Positions 31,473 to 42,340 are shown, counted from the stretch's first letter. The stretch: 64,000 bases of DNA from Cerrena zonata (GCA_038087015.1 JASBNA010000028.1:62001-126000); one strand, 5' to 3'. The notes: generated by a model from the sequence alone, not told the origin. Numbers and translations: made by a program.

Positions 31473-33074
31473 ATGTCAAAGGAGAAAAGTCAGGGCCGTT
31501 CGTCCCATGGAAGCCTCCAGGAGAACAATAGGGTTATGGATATGTTAGAAGAAGAACATGGGTCCGATTTAGCAGTTCATTTGTATTCAACATTTCTACT
31601 CCATCGAGTCAACCATTTCTTCCCTAAACGTAATTGGACAGCTTGGCCATTGCCCAAGTCGGAGGTTCCAGATCCAGCGCATACAAGAGTGTATTCGGAT
31701 GCTGTTGTTGACGATTATTATCAGGATAATAAGTTTCTCCTCGAGGCCGAAGACGAATTATTCAATTATAGAAGGCTGAATATACGGAAACCCTTACAGA
31801 ATGAACTGGCTCCAACGCTTCCCGAAAGTGAGTCTGAAGAGGAAGAAGATTCCAAGCAAGTAATCCCAGAGACGGCCTCCAACAAGCAAGGGTCACCCAA
31901 CGAAGATACAAACATATCAGCTCAAGATGATTTATTGATGGAGTCAAACATCATAGATGGATCTGATTCTGAAGATGAAGTCGACAACCAACGCCAGTCC
32001 AAAGTGAACGCTGCACCTGATGAAGAAGAATCCTTCGTGGATGAAAAAGTCGAGGAATATCAACGACCTAAAGCCATTAGTGTGAACAGCGTAACATACA
32101 CCGAAAAATTGAGCTCTCCAAGTTCTACTTTATTCAATGAAATTCATGGCTTGATCGAAAGGAAGATCAATGAAAGATTCAAGAATAATTTTAAAAACAA
32201 AGATAAACTAACATTGTCCTCAGATATATATTCCAAACTAACTACTGATCTTACAAAAAAAATATCTAATAGGGTTAGCCACCTTGTTGATGATATTAAC
32301 TTGAAGTTTGACTCTCGAAGGGGAAGTGTGCTGGCCACCAAAGGGGCAATTGCAGATCGTCGTAGATTATACGACTGGCAAGATATCTTGCTTGCAAACT
32401 TATCAAGAGATGAATCTCGTAGTAAAAGTATCAATACCAACGAACACCAACGAATATATGAAAAATGTGAAGAATTATTCCATTATCCAAAGTTCAAATT
32501 TGAATATGTTGATCCTGAAATCTATAGCGATGACCACCATGTCGAAAAGAATGCCAATTCTGAACCATCACCACAGAATACTAATAATTCACGCAAGCGC
32601 AGACGGTTTGATTTAGGTGAATATTTGACTCAACTAGATGAGGTCAAGGCCGGAGGAACAATCAAGGACTTGAAACGAAGGGTATTTGAAAGACACGAAG
32701 AACTTAGGGATCTTTACCAATTCAGGAAGCTTTTATTTTTCAGAAAGTTAAAACTACAAGAAAATCTAGGTAGATTATCCTATCATCCCGCAGATTACCC
32801 ATTGGGTAAAGTCATCAAAGGGATTCCCAAACATTCTGGTTATTATAAAACCCCCAAGACTAAGAGATCTAGGTTTGAGAAAAAATACGTATCTAGTGAT
32901 CCAAAAGAAGTTGAAAGATTAGCTGAATTACCGGAAGTTGTAAGGCCCAGTGGTAAAAAAATGTATTATCTACCACAATTCGAAGAAAATGATGTAATAA
33001 AATCAACCAGAATTGATGCAATCAATAGAGGTACTTTACAATTGAATACAGCTGAATTTCAAGCACGTATATAG
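31473..33074 (+). CDS. RRN9: Pol I upstream activating factor subunit Rrn9
   Basis: A 533-residue protein assigned to Rrn9 from its N-terminal domain: DLAVHLYSTFLLHR, then NHFFPKRNWTAWPLPKSEVPDP, a signature of the Rrn9 Pfam family. Rrn9 is part of the UAF complex that commits rDNA promoters to RNA polymerase I. An acidic Ser/Glu stretch follows, and the C-terminal half is basic and helical (LRDLYQFRKLLFFRKLKLQ). It is longer than S. cerevisiae Rrn9 (365 residues). The frame is open three codons further upstream from a TTG, but the first ATG is at 31473. Confidence 0.75.
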   Translation: MSKEKSQGRSSHGSLQENNRVMDMLEEEHGSDLAVHLYSTFLLHRVNHFFPKRNWTAWPLPKSEVPDPAHTRVYSDAVVDDYYQDNKFLLEAEDELFNYRRLNIRKPLQNELAPTLPESESEEEEDSKQVIPETASNKQGSPNEDTNISAQDDLLMESNIIDGSDSEDEVDNQRQSKVNAAPDEEESFVDEKVEEYQRPKAISVNSVTYTEKLSSPSSTLFNEIHGLIERKINERFKNNFKNKDKLTLSSDIYSKLTTDLTKKISNRVSHLVDDINLKFDSRRGSVLATKGAIADRRRLYDWQDILLANLSRDESRSKSINTNEHQRIYEKCEELFHYPKFKFEYVDPEIYSDDHHVEKNANSEPSPQNTNNSRKRRRFDLGEYLTQLDEVKAGGTIKDLKRRVFERHEELRDLYQFRKLLFFRKLKLQENLGRLSYHPADYPLGKVIKGIPKHSGYYKTPKTKRSRFEKKYVSSDPKEVERLAELPEVVRPSGKKMYYLPQFEENDVIKSTRIDAINRGTLQLNTAEFQARI

Positions 33075-33252
33075 TTTTAAGTAATAGATATTATTATATT
33101 AATTTTGTTGATTGAATATTAAAATAAAAACGAATATAGAATTAAATTATATGAACAACACAATAAGAAACCACATTATAAAAGTAACCATAAGAAAACA
33201 TCACACCTGAAAAACAAAACTCGTCGAACATTCTTAGCCCAAGCAGATAGAC

Positions 33253-34380
33253 TTAGGCATTTTTTTGATAAGTGGAGGTAATTTCTGTATCGAAAATAAC
33301 ATCCCAAAATCTTGAGGTGACACCAAAACCTAATTCATAATTTTTATAATGGTGTTCTAAATGATAAGTTTTCAATTCTTGTAAGAAAGCTGGTAAATGA
33401 GTATGATGTAAAACATAATGGGTGACATCATAAAGAATATAACCCAAAGTACCACCAGCAAAACCAGAACAAGCCATATAGAATGGTAAAAGACCAAACA
33501 CCAATCTATAGAAAGGATAAGCTAAGAAGATAAATAAAGTTGGGGGTAAAACCAATCTATATCTATCCATTGGTAAATAATGATGAACCCCGTGTAAAGT
33601 GAAATGAAGAGTAAGAAAAGCTGGATGATCAGGTAAATAATAGTCTAAATGGAATAAAAATCTATGTAAACTATATTCCACCAAAGACCAAACAAATAAA
33701 CCCAAAACCCAAAAACTTAAAGCAATGATTTTACTCTGATTAGCAAAACCAACATAAAAAATGTAAAGATTTGGAGGGAGCCATACAAGAGGAACAACCC
33801 ACCAAGGAGTTAAACTAAGAGGTTCTAAGAAATTACCAAATAACTTAGCAGAACCTTTACCATAATGTCTTGGTCTATGAACTTGATCCAAGTAAAATTC
33901 TTTAGTGAAATTACCGAAAAGAACTTGAGGAATTAAAGCTTGATTTAAATCCAAAAACTTATGTTTTTTATGGTCAGCTTCATAATCAGTTTGAATAGAT
34001 AAGACTTCTAAAGCCGGTAACTCATCATGGAACTCACTGAGATCAAACTCACGATCAGCCAATTTAACTTCAACCGGGGTCTTATTTTTATTATTCAATA
34101 ATTCTTCTTCTTCTTCAGCAGTAGCCAAATACCCAATCAACATTTCATCATCCAACATTTCATAAGCACTTTCTGAGTGTTCGTGAGATACCAGGTCCGC
34201 CATGATCTGAGTGATATCCTTACCAGCGTACGGCAAGATAATATCCCCTCCGGCAGGATGTTCATCGAGAAAGCCACTAACATCATAAATCTTTCTTCCA
34301 TATAAGGTTACCCAACAGTCTTTAGCTGTATTATGCTTAGCAACAGTACTTGCCGATAATAACGGTAAGTTTCTAGACAT
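33253..34380 (-). CDS. SCS7: Sphingolipid fatty acid 2-hydroxylase
   Basis: A 375-residue ER di-iron enzyme that alpha-hydroxylates the very-long-chain fatty acid of ceramide. The N-terminal cytochrome b5 domain has the haem motif HPAGGD (about residues 41-46). The membrane hydroxylase domain has histidine clusters HRFLFH, HFTLHGVHH and YHLEHHYKNY in the order expected for this family, among four hydrophobic segments. Length matches S. cerevisiae Scs7 (384 residues). Codon use is strongly biased and leucine is mainly TTA/TTG, as expected of a well-expressed gene. Confidence 0.95.
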   Translation of the reverse strand: MSRNLPLLSASTVAKHNTAKDCWVTLYGRKIYDVSGFLDEHPAGGDIILPYAGKDITQIMADLVSHEHSESAYEMLDDEMLIGYLATAEEEEELLNNKNKTPVEVKLADREFDLSEFHDELPALEVLSIQTDYEADHKKHKFLDLNQALIPQVLFGNFTKEFYLDQVHRPRHYGKGSAKLFGNFLEPLSLTPWWVVPLVWLPPNLYIFYVGFANQSKIIALSFWVLGLFVWSLVEYSLHRFLFHLDYYLPDHPAFLTLHFTLHGVHHYLPMDRYRLVLPPTLFIFLAYPFYRLVFGLLPFYMACSGFAGGTLGYILYDVTHYVLHHTHLPAFLQELKTYHLEHHYKNYELGFGVTSRFWDVIFDTEITSTYQKNA

Positions 34381-34891
34381 TCTGCTCTATATTAAACCTC
34401 TAACTAAACTTCCGATAATTTTGGACAATCAAATCTATTTAAATATCTCTAAATCACCTTAATCTTCAATGATACAAAAATGGTAATCCTAATTAAAATC
34501 AACAAATAAAACTTGCTCTAAAGACACAACTCGATACCAAAATTCAAAATGATTCGATTCAACGGATATGTATACCTTCTTTTCCACTGGAAACTCTGGT
34601 GCTTCTGGCTTTTATTCAACTAAGAGAGTGGCCTGACAAATCCTACTGGCAAATTGTTTGTTTTTTTTCAGTATGTTTCCTCTTTTCCCGATTTCTCACC
34701 AAGAACGAAAAAAGAAAGAAAACGCTCCATCGCGTTGACGTCTCGTTTAACGAATATGGAGGTTTGGGTCTAAACAATGGCGACACTTGTTCAAAGCCCG
34801 TTGGTTAAAGACTACGAGTAATTAAAAGTTAACTATGTATATGGAGTGTTGGGGTATAAAAGGGATATATAGGTAGATGTAGCAGCTTAGC
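34381..34891. other. Gene-free interval between SCS7 and ZDS1
   Basis: About 510 bp holding the SCS7 promoter (minus) and the 3' end of ZDS1. A 69-codon plus frame at 34599-34808 has no family resemblance and is not supported. Confidence 0.5.
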
Positions 34892-37800
34892 CTATGCACG
34901 AACTTGGCTTTCTTCGGTGATATCCAAGTCTATGGTGATGGGTTCACCAGCAGTGTCGTCGATTAAATCCTTATTTTCTTCGTACTCTTCTTCAACCTCT
35001 TCTTCAATCATGGAATCATCGCCGTATTTGGAGTCATCTTCTTGCTCAGACGATTGTTCGGTGTTCATCTGTTGTTCTAGATGTAAAGTATGGTCTACCA
35101 AATTAAGATATGCGTACATGAAGTTAGATAATAGAACTTGTTCTCTTAAAGATCTTTTTGGATTGGCCAATTTTAAATGGGATAATCTATAAATGGCTCT
35201 TTCAACGTGGACCGGGAATCTGTAGTCCAACATGACCAAAGTTGATTGGGATGGTGGAGGTAATGGGAACCCAAATGCAGAATCAGTGAATTCAATTGGC
35301 TGATTTGCACGAGAGGTTCTTTTAATTGACTTTTTCAATTTCTCTTGGACTTCTTGAGTGGTTTGTAATGATTTCTCTTCTTCACTGGTATTTGCTTTAT
35401 CCTTACTGCCATCGTTGGCAGCAGCGGCAGCGTCTGCTGCTGCTGCTGCTTGTTTTTCCTTTTGCTTTCTTCTCTTACGACGACGTTCCTTTCGATCCAA
35501 TGATTGCTGTTCCTCTTGTGATCTCAGTTGTTTATCATCCGTCAGTTCACGACGTTCAATTTCACCAGATGTCTTACGTTCTCTTTCAATCGACTTCTTG
35601 CGGTGGGATTTGCTCTTCTTTTCTCCGTCAGTAACAACAATGTTAAACATGTGTTGTTCAGGATCTTTATCTTTCTTTTGATGCTTTTTAGATTTACTGG
35701 ATTTCCTGGATTCGGGCTCTTCACCATTATCTTCAACAAATTGAAGCTGTATCAGATGATCGTTTTGAGATTGTTGTTGGGAATCAAATTGTTGTTGAAT
35801 GTGGTCATCCATTTGTATGTCCTGTTCAATATTACGTTCCTCTGTTTCGGCATCGATCAATATCTCTTTACCTTGAATCTCATCATTACTAGTCTCAGTC
35901 GAATGAGTCTTGATAGAGTTAAGTGAATTAGACTTGAAAAGACGCTCCTTCTCTTTATCAGTTGATTTCTTGGTTTTCTTCTTGAAAATACCTCCACCAC
36001 TGGTCTTTTTCTTACTATTTGATGATCTTGTACTCTTAGATTCACTATCAGATTCATAATCTACCGTAACACCTGATTCTGAGCTTGTTTTGGCATTGAC
36101 AGCACCAGGAGAGCCAGATACTTCTCCAAGTGCATTGATACCAGCCAGATTAGGTTGGTTTGGAGACGATACAGGAACACTTGTCGAATTAGATCTCTTC
36201 TTTTTGAAAAATTTAGTGATCATATTTTCCTTCCCAACGGAATCTTTACGATCTCTTCCCTTACCATAATCCTTAATTTGCAGTTCCGGTTCGTAGATCT
36301 CAACTGGCATAGGCTTTTGTTCTTTCGCAGTAGGGACTTCGGGACTTGAAACAGACCTGGTTGGTGATTGTAGATTATTGGAATCTGGAACTGGTGGCAA
36401 ATTACTAGCATCAACAGATGATAAGCTTGACGTCCTTTCTTTTTCTTTTAACCATGGCCATGATTTTTTCTTTTTCAATGACTTTCTAGATGGACTTTGT
36501 GGTTGAGTATCACTTGGAGATTGAGGTGATGATAATTGTGAAGAACCAAACTCATCAGGGTAAACCATTGCTGATTGACTTGTAGGTGCAACCATTGCCG
36601 ATTGTTGAAATGGGTCTTGGCTTGTTGAAACCCCAGTGTATCCCGAGCTTGAGATGAACTTATTTTCATCATAATTTCCAAAAGCTTGACTTTGAGGCAA
36701 AGTACGTTTCATGTCAACATAATCATAAGAATCATCATTTTCTATTTGTGAAGGTTCATGTTTGACAGTAGATGATGATCTTGAAACATTTTGTTCTAGT
36801 GGTTCTTCTATCTGCCTGAATCCTTCTTCTTGCTCATGAGGATATTCTTCATGCCCATTTTCGACTTGACCAAACTCATTAATTTCTTCAGGGGCAGTGT
36901 TACCATTGAAATCATCTATATTAGGATCGTGAGTGACTGTTTTCTCATCATCATATTGTGAAGTACGCTCGAAATATTTGTTTTCTCCAGTATTGTCATC
37001 ATAAGAATTGTTAGCCACGTTATCCATTGATGACTGGAATTGTTTTTGCAATTGTAACTGTAATTCATGTTGTTTTTTAATTTGAGCTTCATCACTCAAC
37101 TCTTGCAAAATTTCTTGTTCCAAACCCAAGGAATCTTCATAGCTGATATCTTGATATGTGGCCTCAAAACTAAAATCCGAGTCATTCGTATCACTGTTTG
37201 TTGGAGAACCAAATCCCGCGTTATCAACTATTGAGCCGGGCCTGATCTCATCCTGATAACTATGATGTTGCTGTTGTGGAGATGGACTCAATGAACCATT
37301 CTTTGAATCAATCTGTTGAATATATTGCTCGGGTATAATTCTAGGTGGAACATCATCTGATGCCTCATCAGGAACTTGAGGTAACTCCTTCTGAACTAAC
37401 AGTGGTAAAGCTTGTTTTGGAGGTTGAGACTGAGGTGGTTGAGACTGAGGTGGTTGAGACTGAGGTGGTTGAGACTGAGGTGGTTGAGACTGAGGTGGTT
37501 GAGACTGAGGTGGTTGAGACTGAGGTGGTTGAGACTGAGGTGGTTGAGATTGAGGTGGTTGAGACTGAGGTGGTTCAGATTGAGGTGGTTGGGATGATGG
37601 ACGGTCGGCTTTATTCAAACTCTCCTTAAACTCATTGATTTCCGATCTTAACATATTCAAATTTTGATTCAATTGCTTGGACTTATCATTTTTGGAAATA
37701 GGCTGATTCGTGGAAGAGCATTGATAAGAGCCACTCTTAGAGCCATCAACAGTTGCTTGTAATTGTGGGTGCGATACAGAACGAGCTTGAGGTGGGCGGT

Positions 37801-40210
37801 CAGTATGGTTTGCTTCTGTTGGAGACTTAGCTCCAGCAGGTCTGCCTTCGAACCCATATTTTTGTTGACGAGATGAGCGATTGGAATGATTTGTTGGAAT
37901 TGAACCATAAGATGCTGACCTTGCACCTGGGTATCTTTGATTAGCAGGGTAAGCACTATTACCAGTTGAAATATCGTTATAGTTTGGAGAAGTAATGGAG
38001 GAAGAAGAATTTGAAGAATTAGTTGAATCGCCACTTGGATTTTTAATATGTGACTTCTTATTATGATGCGAATGGCTATGATTGAATTTTGAGTTCAATT
38101 GTTGTTCAATAGAAGACGAAGCACCAGTTGGATAGGGTGAGTCTTTCGAAACGGTGTTACTTGTAGCACCTGGGGGTGAAACATTTGGATTTCTATAACT
38201 AAATAACATTTGAGAACTTCTTGGATGGGGTTGTTGATTTGGCGATTTTGTTTTCAATTTCAATTTGGGTTTATGTTCTTGGGATTCAGGTTGATGCAGA
38301 TGCTGGTGTTGACGATGACTTGGAATCAATGTTGAATCACCCAGATTCAAATTATTACGCAACTCGGCCAATTTACCAGCTTTATTAGTTTGTAGTTGAG
38401 AACCCAGACTCATGACTGAAGATTGCTTATGATAATCGAGTCTTCTACTTCTCTTCAAAGGGTATTCATGATGTGACGATTGATGGAACTGATGTTGTTG
38501 TTGGTACAGACCATCATTTGAACGTTGAGGTTTAGTTGACCTTGAAGAATATGGTTTACCTAATTGTTGTTGAGGCTGTTGAGGCATTGGTTGTGGTGGT
38601 GCTTGTTGGGGAGGAGCTTGACTTGGCTGTTGGAAAAACTGCTGATGAGGGTATTGATGATTTTGAGGCACCATTTGGGGTTGATTTGAAATATCACGAT
38701 CATTCTGTTGGTTAGAAGACATCAATTGTTCATCTTCAAGAGCGTTCAAATTCTGTGATGCACTATCATAATGACCCACGGACTGTTGGTACTTGGTAGG
38801 AGATTTCGAAGACATAGAAGATGAAGGAGGAATTGTTTTATTTCTTTTCAAAGATTTATGAGAAGTTGGTGAAGAGACTGTATCTTTATTTTGGCTGTGA
38901 ACATCAATTTCATTATTAGGGGAAGATGAAGGAGAGCCATGTGGAGGAGAAGAATTCAATTCATCAATGGCTTGTTTTTCAACATCAGTGTAACCAAGAG
39001 AGGTGGTTGATAAGGTGCGTGCTAAAGTAACAGCATCATTTGAGTCCATTCCTGCCAATCTGGATAAAGTTTCTAATTCATTTGTCAAGTCACGCAATGA
39101 AGGGTTACTAAAACGTTTATCTTGATATGAAGTTCTATTTTGCTGTTTCAGATCTTGATCTTGATCCTGTTGCTGTTTTTGTTCGTTTTCTGTAAGTGTC
39201 TCTTTTTCTGTATGATTTTCCTTTTCAATAGGCTCTTGTTCATCAACTTTCAATTGTTCAGGGGATAAATTATGATCAGAAGAATCTTCTGAAGAATCCA
39301 GATATACTGGCAAGCTTGACGAACTTAAAGAAGATCTTTTCAGCACTGAGTTTTGACGACTTAATTTTCTTTCCATGATTTCTTCGACTTGAGTCTTTAT
39401 ATGATTTTTAAAATTTTCTGGATCAACTTCTGGATGTAAGTTAGCCGGGACCCATAAGAGGGAATTAGTATCCAATGGTTCATCATTACCTTCAGCATCG
39501 AAAAACTCATCATTACTGCTATCTAAGCTATCTCTAGAAGAATTAGCATGATAAGATTGAAAAGACAATCTTTTAAGTGAATTTCTTGAATGGATTGAAT
39601 TAGCTCTTGAAATTGAATTTTTTCTATTGATTGAAGGTTGACGACTTAATGAATGCTGGCGGCTTAATGAATGTTGACGACTCAATGAGGAGCTGCGAGA
39701 CAACCCCGAAGTTCTTTTCAATTCTCTCGAATCTCTTTGATTTGTTGAAGAAGGAGACGTTGGGATTGAAAGAGAAGAAGAATTACTCAATCTTTTTTCA
39801 TCTTGATTGGCGGAATTGTTTTGTTGTTGGAATTGAAATTGGTATTCCATATCCTCCAATGGTAAATCCGGGTCATAACTCATCATATTACCAATAGATA
39901 ATCTTTTCAAAGCAGCAACCATTTGTTTTTCTTGTTCAATTTCTTTGGCAGCAGATTCATAATTCGATTTTTGAGAGGACATTGAATTGTGGGGGTTTGT
40001 TTTATTGGACTCTTGAATTGGTGATAATGTGGCATTACTACTCGAGTCAGTATCATAATTCTCTTCTCCGTGGTATTTTGGATCATCACTATCTGGAGAG
40101 GAAAGATGAAAGTTATTATTAGACTCAACCGCCCGATCCAAGCTGGTAGCAGGAGAAACCGTATTTGGAGATCGGTCCAAGTGCGTGGGGGTCTTTGTAT
40201 TGGACGACAT
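34892..40210 (-). CDS. ZDS1: Zds1/Zds2-family PP2A regulator
   Basis: A 1772-residue, largely disordered protein of the Zds family, which controls PP2A-Cdc55 localisation, mitotic entry and polarity. The C-terminal Zds_C domain is clear (near 35100-35250: FPVHVERAIYRLSHLKL and LLSNFMYAYLNLV). N-terminal conserved patches are RLSIGNMMSYDPDLP and SLLWVPANLHPEVDPENF. S. cerevisiae Zds1 is about 915 residues, so this version is nearly twice as long. The growth is in Ser/Gln/Pro low-complexity sequence, including an SQPPQ repeat encoded by a 15-bp minisatellite at 37421-37592. The frame is intact over 5.3 kb. I cannot separate Zds1 from Zds2; many CTG-clade yeasts have one copy. Confidence 0.85.
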   Translation of the reverse strand: MSSNTKTPTHLDRSPNTVSPATSLDRAVESNNNFHLSSPDSDDPKYHGEENYDTDSSSNATLSPIQESNKTNPHNSMSSQKSNYESAAKEIEQEKQMVAALKRLSIGNMMSYDPDLPLEDMEYQFQFQQQNNSANQDEKRLSNSSSLSIPTSPSSTNQRDSRELKRTSGLSRSSSLSRQHSLSRQHSLSRQPSINRKNSISRANSIHSRNSLKRLSFQSYHANSSRDSLDSSNDEFFDAEGNDEPLDTNSLLWVPANLHPEVDPENFKNHIKTQVEEIMERKLSRQNSVLKRSSLSSSSLPVYLDSSEDSSDHNLSPEQLKVDEQEPIEKENHTEKETLTENEQKQQQDQDQDLKQQNRTSYQDKRFSNPSLRDLTNELETLSRLAGMDSNDAVTLARTLSTTSLGYTDVEKQAIDELNSSPPHGSPSSSPNNEIDVHSQNKDTVSSPTSHKSLKRNKTIPPSSSMSSKSPTKYQQSVGHYDSASQNLNALEDEQLMSSNQQNDRDISNQPQMVPQNHQYPHQQFFQQPSQAPPQQAPPQPMPQQPQQQLGKPYSSRSTKPQRSNDGLYQQQHQFHQSSHHEYPLKRSRRLDYHKQSSVMSLGSQLQTNKAGKLAELRNNLNLGDSTLIPSHRQHQHLHQPESQEHKPKLKLKTKSPNQQPHPRSSQMLFSYRNPNVSPPGATSNTVSKDSPYPTGASSSIEQQLNSKFNHSHSHHNKKSHIKNPSGDSTNSSNSSSSITSPNYNDISTGNSAYPANQRYPGARSASYGSIPTNHSNRSSRQQKYGFEGRPAGAKSPTEANHTDRPPQARSVSHPQLQATVDGSKSGSYQCSSTNQPISKNDKSKQLNQNLNMLRSEINEFKESLNKADRPSSQPPQSEPPQSQPPQSQPPQSQPPQSQPPQSQPPQSQPPQSQPPQSQPPQSQPPQSQPPKQALPLLVQKELPQVPDEASDDVPPRIIPEQYIQQIDSKNGSLSPSPQQQHHSYQDEIRPGSIVDNAGFGSPTNSDTNDSDFSFEATYQDISYEDSLGLEQEILQELSDEAQIKKQHELQLQLQKQFQSSMDNVANNSYDDNTGENKYFERTSQYDDEKTVTHDPNIDDFNGNTAPEEINEFGQVENGHEEYPHEQEEGFRQIEEPLEQNVSRSSSTVKHEPSQIENDDSYDYVDMKRTLPQSQAFGNYDENKFISSSGYTGVSTSQDPFQQSAMVAPTSQSAMVYPDEFGSSQLSSPQSPSDTQPQSPSRKSLKKKKSWPWLKEKERTSSLSSVDASNLPPVPDSNNLQSPTRSVSSPEVPTAKEQKPMPVEIYEPELQIKDYGKGRDRKDSVGKENMITKFFKKKRSNSTSVPVSSPNQPNLAGINALGEVSGSPGAVNAKTSSESGVTVDYESDSESKSTRSSNSKKKTSGGGIFKKKTKKSTDKEKERLFKSNSLNSIKTHSTETSNDEIQGKEILIDAETEERNIEQDIQMDDHIQQQFDSQQQSQNDHLIQLQFVEDNGEEPESRKSSKSKKHQKKDKDPEQHMFNIVVTDGEKKSKSHRKKSIERERKTSGEIERRELTDDKQLRSQEEQQSLDRKERRRKRRKQKEKQAAAAADAAAAANDGSKDKANTSEEEKSLQTTQEVQEKLKKSIKRTSRANQPIEFTDSAFGFPLPPPSQSTLVMLDYRFPVHVERAIYRLSHLKLANPKRSLREQVLLSNFMYAYLNLVDHTLHLEQQMNTEQSSEQEDDSKYGDDSMIEEEVEEEYEENKDLIDDTAGEPITIDLDITEESQVRA
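37421..37592 (+). repeat. 15-bp minisatellite inside ZDS1
   Basis: About eleven head-to-tail copies of the 15-base unit TGAGGTGGTTGAGAC (plus strand) encode repeated Ser-Gln-Pro-Pro-Gln on minus. Most copies are identical; variants (GATTGAGG, GGTTCAG) collect at the right-hand end, which is the N-terminal side of the protein repeat. The unit is a multiple of three, so copy-number change would keep the frame. Confidence 0.95.
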
Positions 40211-41153
40211 GATGGAATGAATAAATGCAAGTAATGGATCCCAAAGAATGAAATGTTAAAGAATTGAATAATAAGACAAAAAAAAAAAAAAAATCCAAGA
40301 TCAAACAAAAAAATCAAAAAAGAAAAAGAAAAAAAAGGGGCAATGGGACGTGGTTCTTGAAATGAATGGATAGCTGAGTTGAAGAAATCGAGTTAGAGAA
40401 CTTGGATCAGCTTGGAATCATTAAAATCAACGATGGAAAAAGATGAAAAATCACTAAATTCTGAACACGATTATACCGACAGAAGAAAAAAAAAAAAAAA
40501 CTCTCCAACCTGTTAAAATAGTTTAATTAAGCAAGTGATTCAGATCAGAATATAACCAAGCAAACGGGATCCGCCACAGCACTTAGGCAAAACAGGTATG
40601 ATCTTGAATCAGGTGTAGCGAGTTACCTATTTGAAGTAGTAAGAGTGTTGTTGTCGATTTGGATGATTTATTCGTCTCGCTTAATAAAGAGGAAAAAATG
40701 CGATTCTAATTTTGTGAGAGGATTTCTACCAAAACAACGCTGCTAATAAACGAGTAGTGTGATCTAAGTATAGACGAAGAGGAAGCAGGTATTAGTGAGG
40801 CCCAATGGCTGGTAGGAAAGGTGACAATCCAGTGGGTAATTAGTATCGAAAAGGAATATGAATATGAAAAAAAGAAAGAAAAGAAAAAAAAAAAAAAAAT
40901 AATAGAGAAAAATCTAAAGAATCAAAGAAAGAGAGACAGAGAATGAAAAACGCCAGAAATACACGACAGGATTGATCCTAAATGACAATGGTTAATCACA
41001 ATAGTAACAAAGCGCCCTAACAAGTAGTATTCGGACAATGATCTACCACGAATGAAGCAGTAGGTACACCAACACCTCGAAATAAAAGGTTTCAAAACTA
41101 CTTGAGAATGCAACGCGAAAACGGTAATATTTATTTCAAGGTGATTAGATTAG
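40211..41153. other. Gene-free interval upstream of ZDS1
   Basis: About 940 bp of ZDS1 promoter and RCE1 3' flank. It contains several A runs (near 40280-40292, 40486-40500 and 40887-40899) and no supportable gene. The length suits a cell-cycle-regulated promoter. Confidence 0.55.
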
Positions 41154-41975
41154 CTATAAAAGATGGTAGAAACCAAGGGTACCGGTGATGATTAGAAGAT
41201 AGTAGAGTATGTTCACCAAATAGGATCTCTGGGAGAGAATGATGGTGGGGAAACCAATAAGATTGCATATGGTGTGGATTAGGGTGCTGGCACCCAAATT
41301 GGTTGATTCAAATTTGATGAAATAGATATAGTTGGCCAAGATGCCAAAAATCGTAGTGTAAGTGGTTTTCACGAGAGCGTCGAATGCTACGATGGACACC
41401 GGGAGGTCCTTGGTACGGTACAACTCGTAGGCATGATGGATATGGGCCACTCCAAAAAGAATTGGCAGCAAGAGCATGATTTTTCGATCAGACGCAATGG
41501 GTTGTAATAATTGGTAAACGATGGCTCTATACACCAATTCTTCGGTGAAGGGAGCGAATACGTGATCCCTGAATCCTTGCAACGTGCAGAACTCGGTCTT
41601 GAAATCATACATGAAATCTTCAACGTCGATATCGGTCAAATACTCAAATATTGGTCCCATGTATAGCACCCCCATTAACCCTCCAGACGCAACCATATCC
41701 CGGACTGCCCTGCTGGTGCTGCCCCCATCACTGAACAACCTCCCAACATTGGCCCCAAAGCTGCCCACCCCGTACCCTTGCGCAAGCACGTACGGCACCA
41801 CCAATACAAGTATTCCACATAAAATGCTGATTCTTTGCAATCGGTGTCTGATCACAACTGGGTCGTCCCGGCCCCGTCCCTCGATGGCCGCTGGCTTCCA
41901 TAGCCTGAAGCTCCCAACGTACACCGTCGACACCGCCAAACTCAATAGCAACCCCTGGGTCTTCGTGTACTGCAT
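41154..41975 (-). CDS. RCE1: CAAX prenyl protease 2 (Rce1)
   Basis: A 273-residue ER membrane endopeptidase that removes the AAX tripeptide from farnesylated or geranylgeranylated proteins such as Ras. Signature CPBP/Abi motifs are present: EELVYR (glutamate pair and arginine, about residues 145-150), FGVAHIHH and a later TIFGILANYIYF helix. About seven hydrophobic segments are visible. Length is a little below S. cerevisiae Rce1 (315). The N-terminal third uses many G/C-ending codons and is visibly more GC-rich than neighbouring genes. It shares a divergent promoter with LYS4. Confidence 0.9.
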   Translation of the reverse strand: MQYTKTQGLLLSLAVSTVYVGSFRLWKPAAIEGRGRDDPVVIRHRLQRISILCGILVLVVPYVLAQGYGVGSFGANVGRLFSDGGSTSRAVRDMVASGGLMGVLYMGPIFEYLTDIDVEDFMYDFKTEFCTLQGFRDHVFAPFTEELVYRAIVYQLLQPIASDRKIMLLLPILFGVAHIHHAYELYRTKDLPVSIVAFDALVKTTYTTIFGILANYIYFIKFESTNLGASTLIHTICNLIGFPTIILSQRSYLVNILYYLLIITGTLGFYHLL

Positions 41976-42166
41976 TGTCTGCTGAGCTCCTGCTGAGCTA
42001 CTGCTGAGATGGGCTTCAACCAGTCTATATATCTGAGTGAGTCGTTACTGTCGTGTCCCAATCGGGTAATCCCTCCACTCGACTCAAAAACATCTGGATG
42101 TACGGGTGTAATATGTCTGATGCACCGGTCTTCCTGGGCGACCAATACCAAAGGGTGTTAACCTTC

Positions 42167-42173
42167 TGACTCA
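42167..42173 (+). promoter_or_regulatory. Gcn4-type site TGACTCA upstream of LYS4
   Basis: TGACTCA is the canonical Gcn4 site. It lies 168 bp before LYS4, a lysine biosynthetic gene, and about 190 bp from RCE1. General amino acid control of LYS4 is known in yeasts, so the function is well supported by context. Confidence 0.65.
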
Positions 42174-42212
42174 TTTTGCTCTTATCGAAAATTGCCTTAA
42201 GATAATCGGTGC

Positions 42213-42239
<27 letters not shown>
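42213..42239 (+). repeat. 27-base poly(A) tract in LYS4 promoter
   Basis: An uninterrupted A run sits between the Gcn4-type site and the LYS4 start. It is a likely nucleosome-disfavouring element; its exact length is suspect in an indel-prone sequence. Confidence 0.7.
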
Positions 42240-42243
<4 letters not shown>

Positions 42244-42340
42244 CTCCAGATTAAATTTTTCAGTTGAGCGATTTCAAAATCGATTAGTGATTACTTGGAC
42301 ATAGAACATACTGACAAACCGTTGTTGCTAGGGATTAAGT

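Noticed and set aside
34599..34808. 69-codon plus frame between SCS7 and ZDS1
   Set aside because: No resemblance to a known protein and no support beyond openness.
42058..42072. CCAATCGGGTAATC shared between the RCE1-LYS4 promoter and about 60369
   Set aside because: One shared 14-15 mer is expected by chance in 64 kb, and the flanks do not match.
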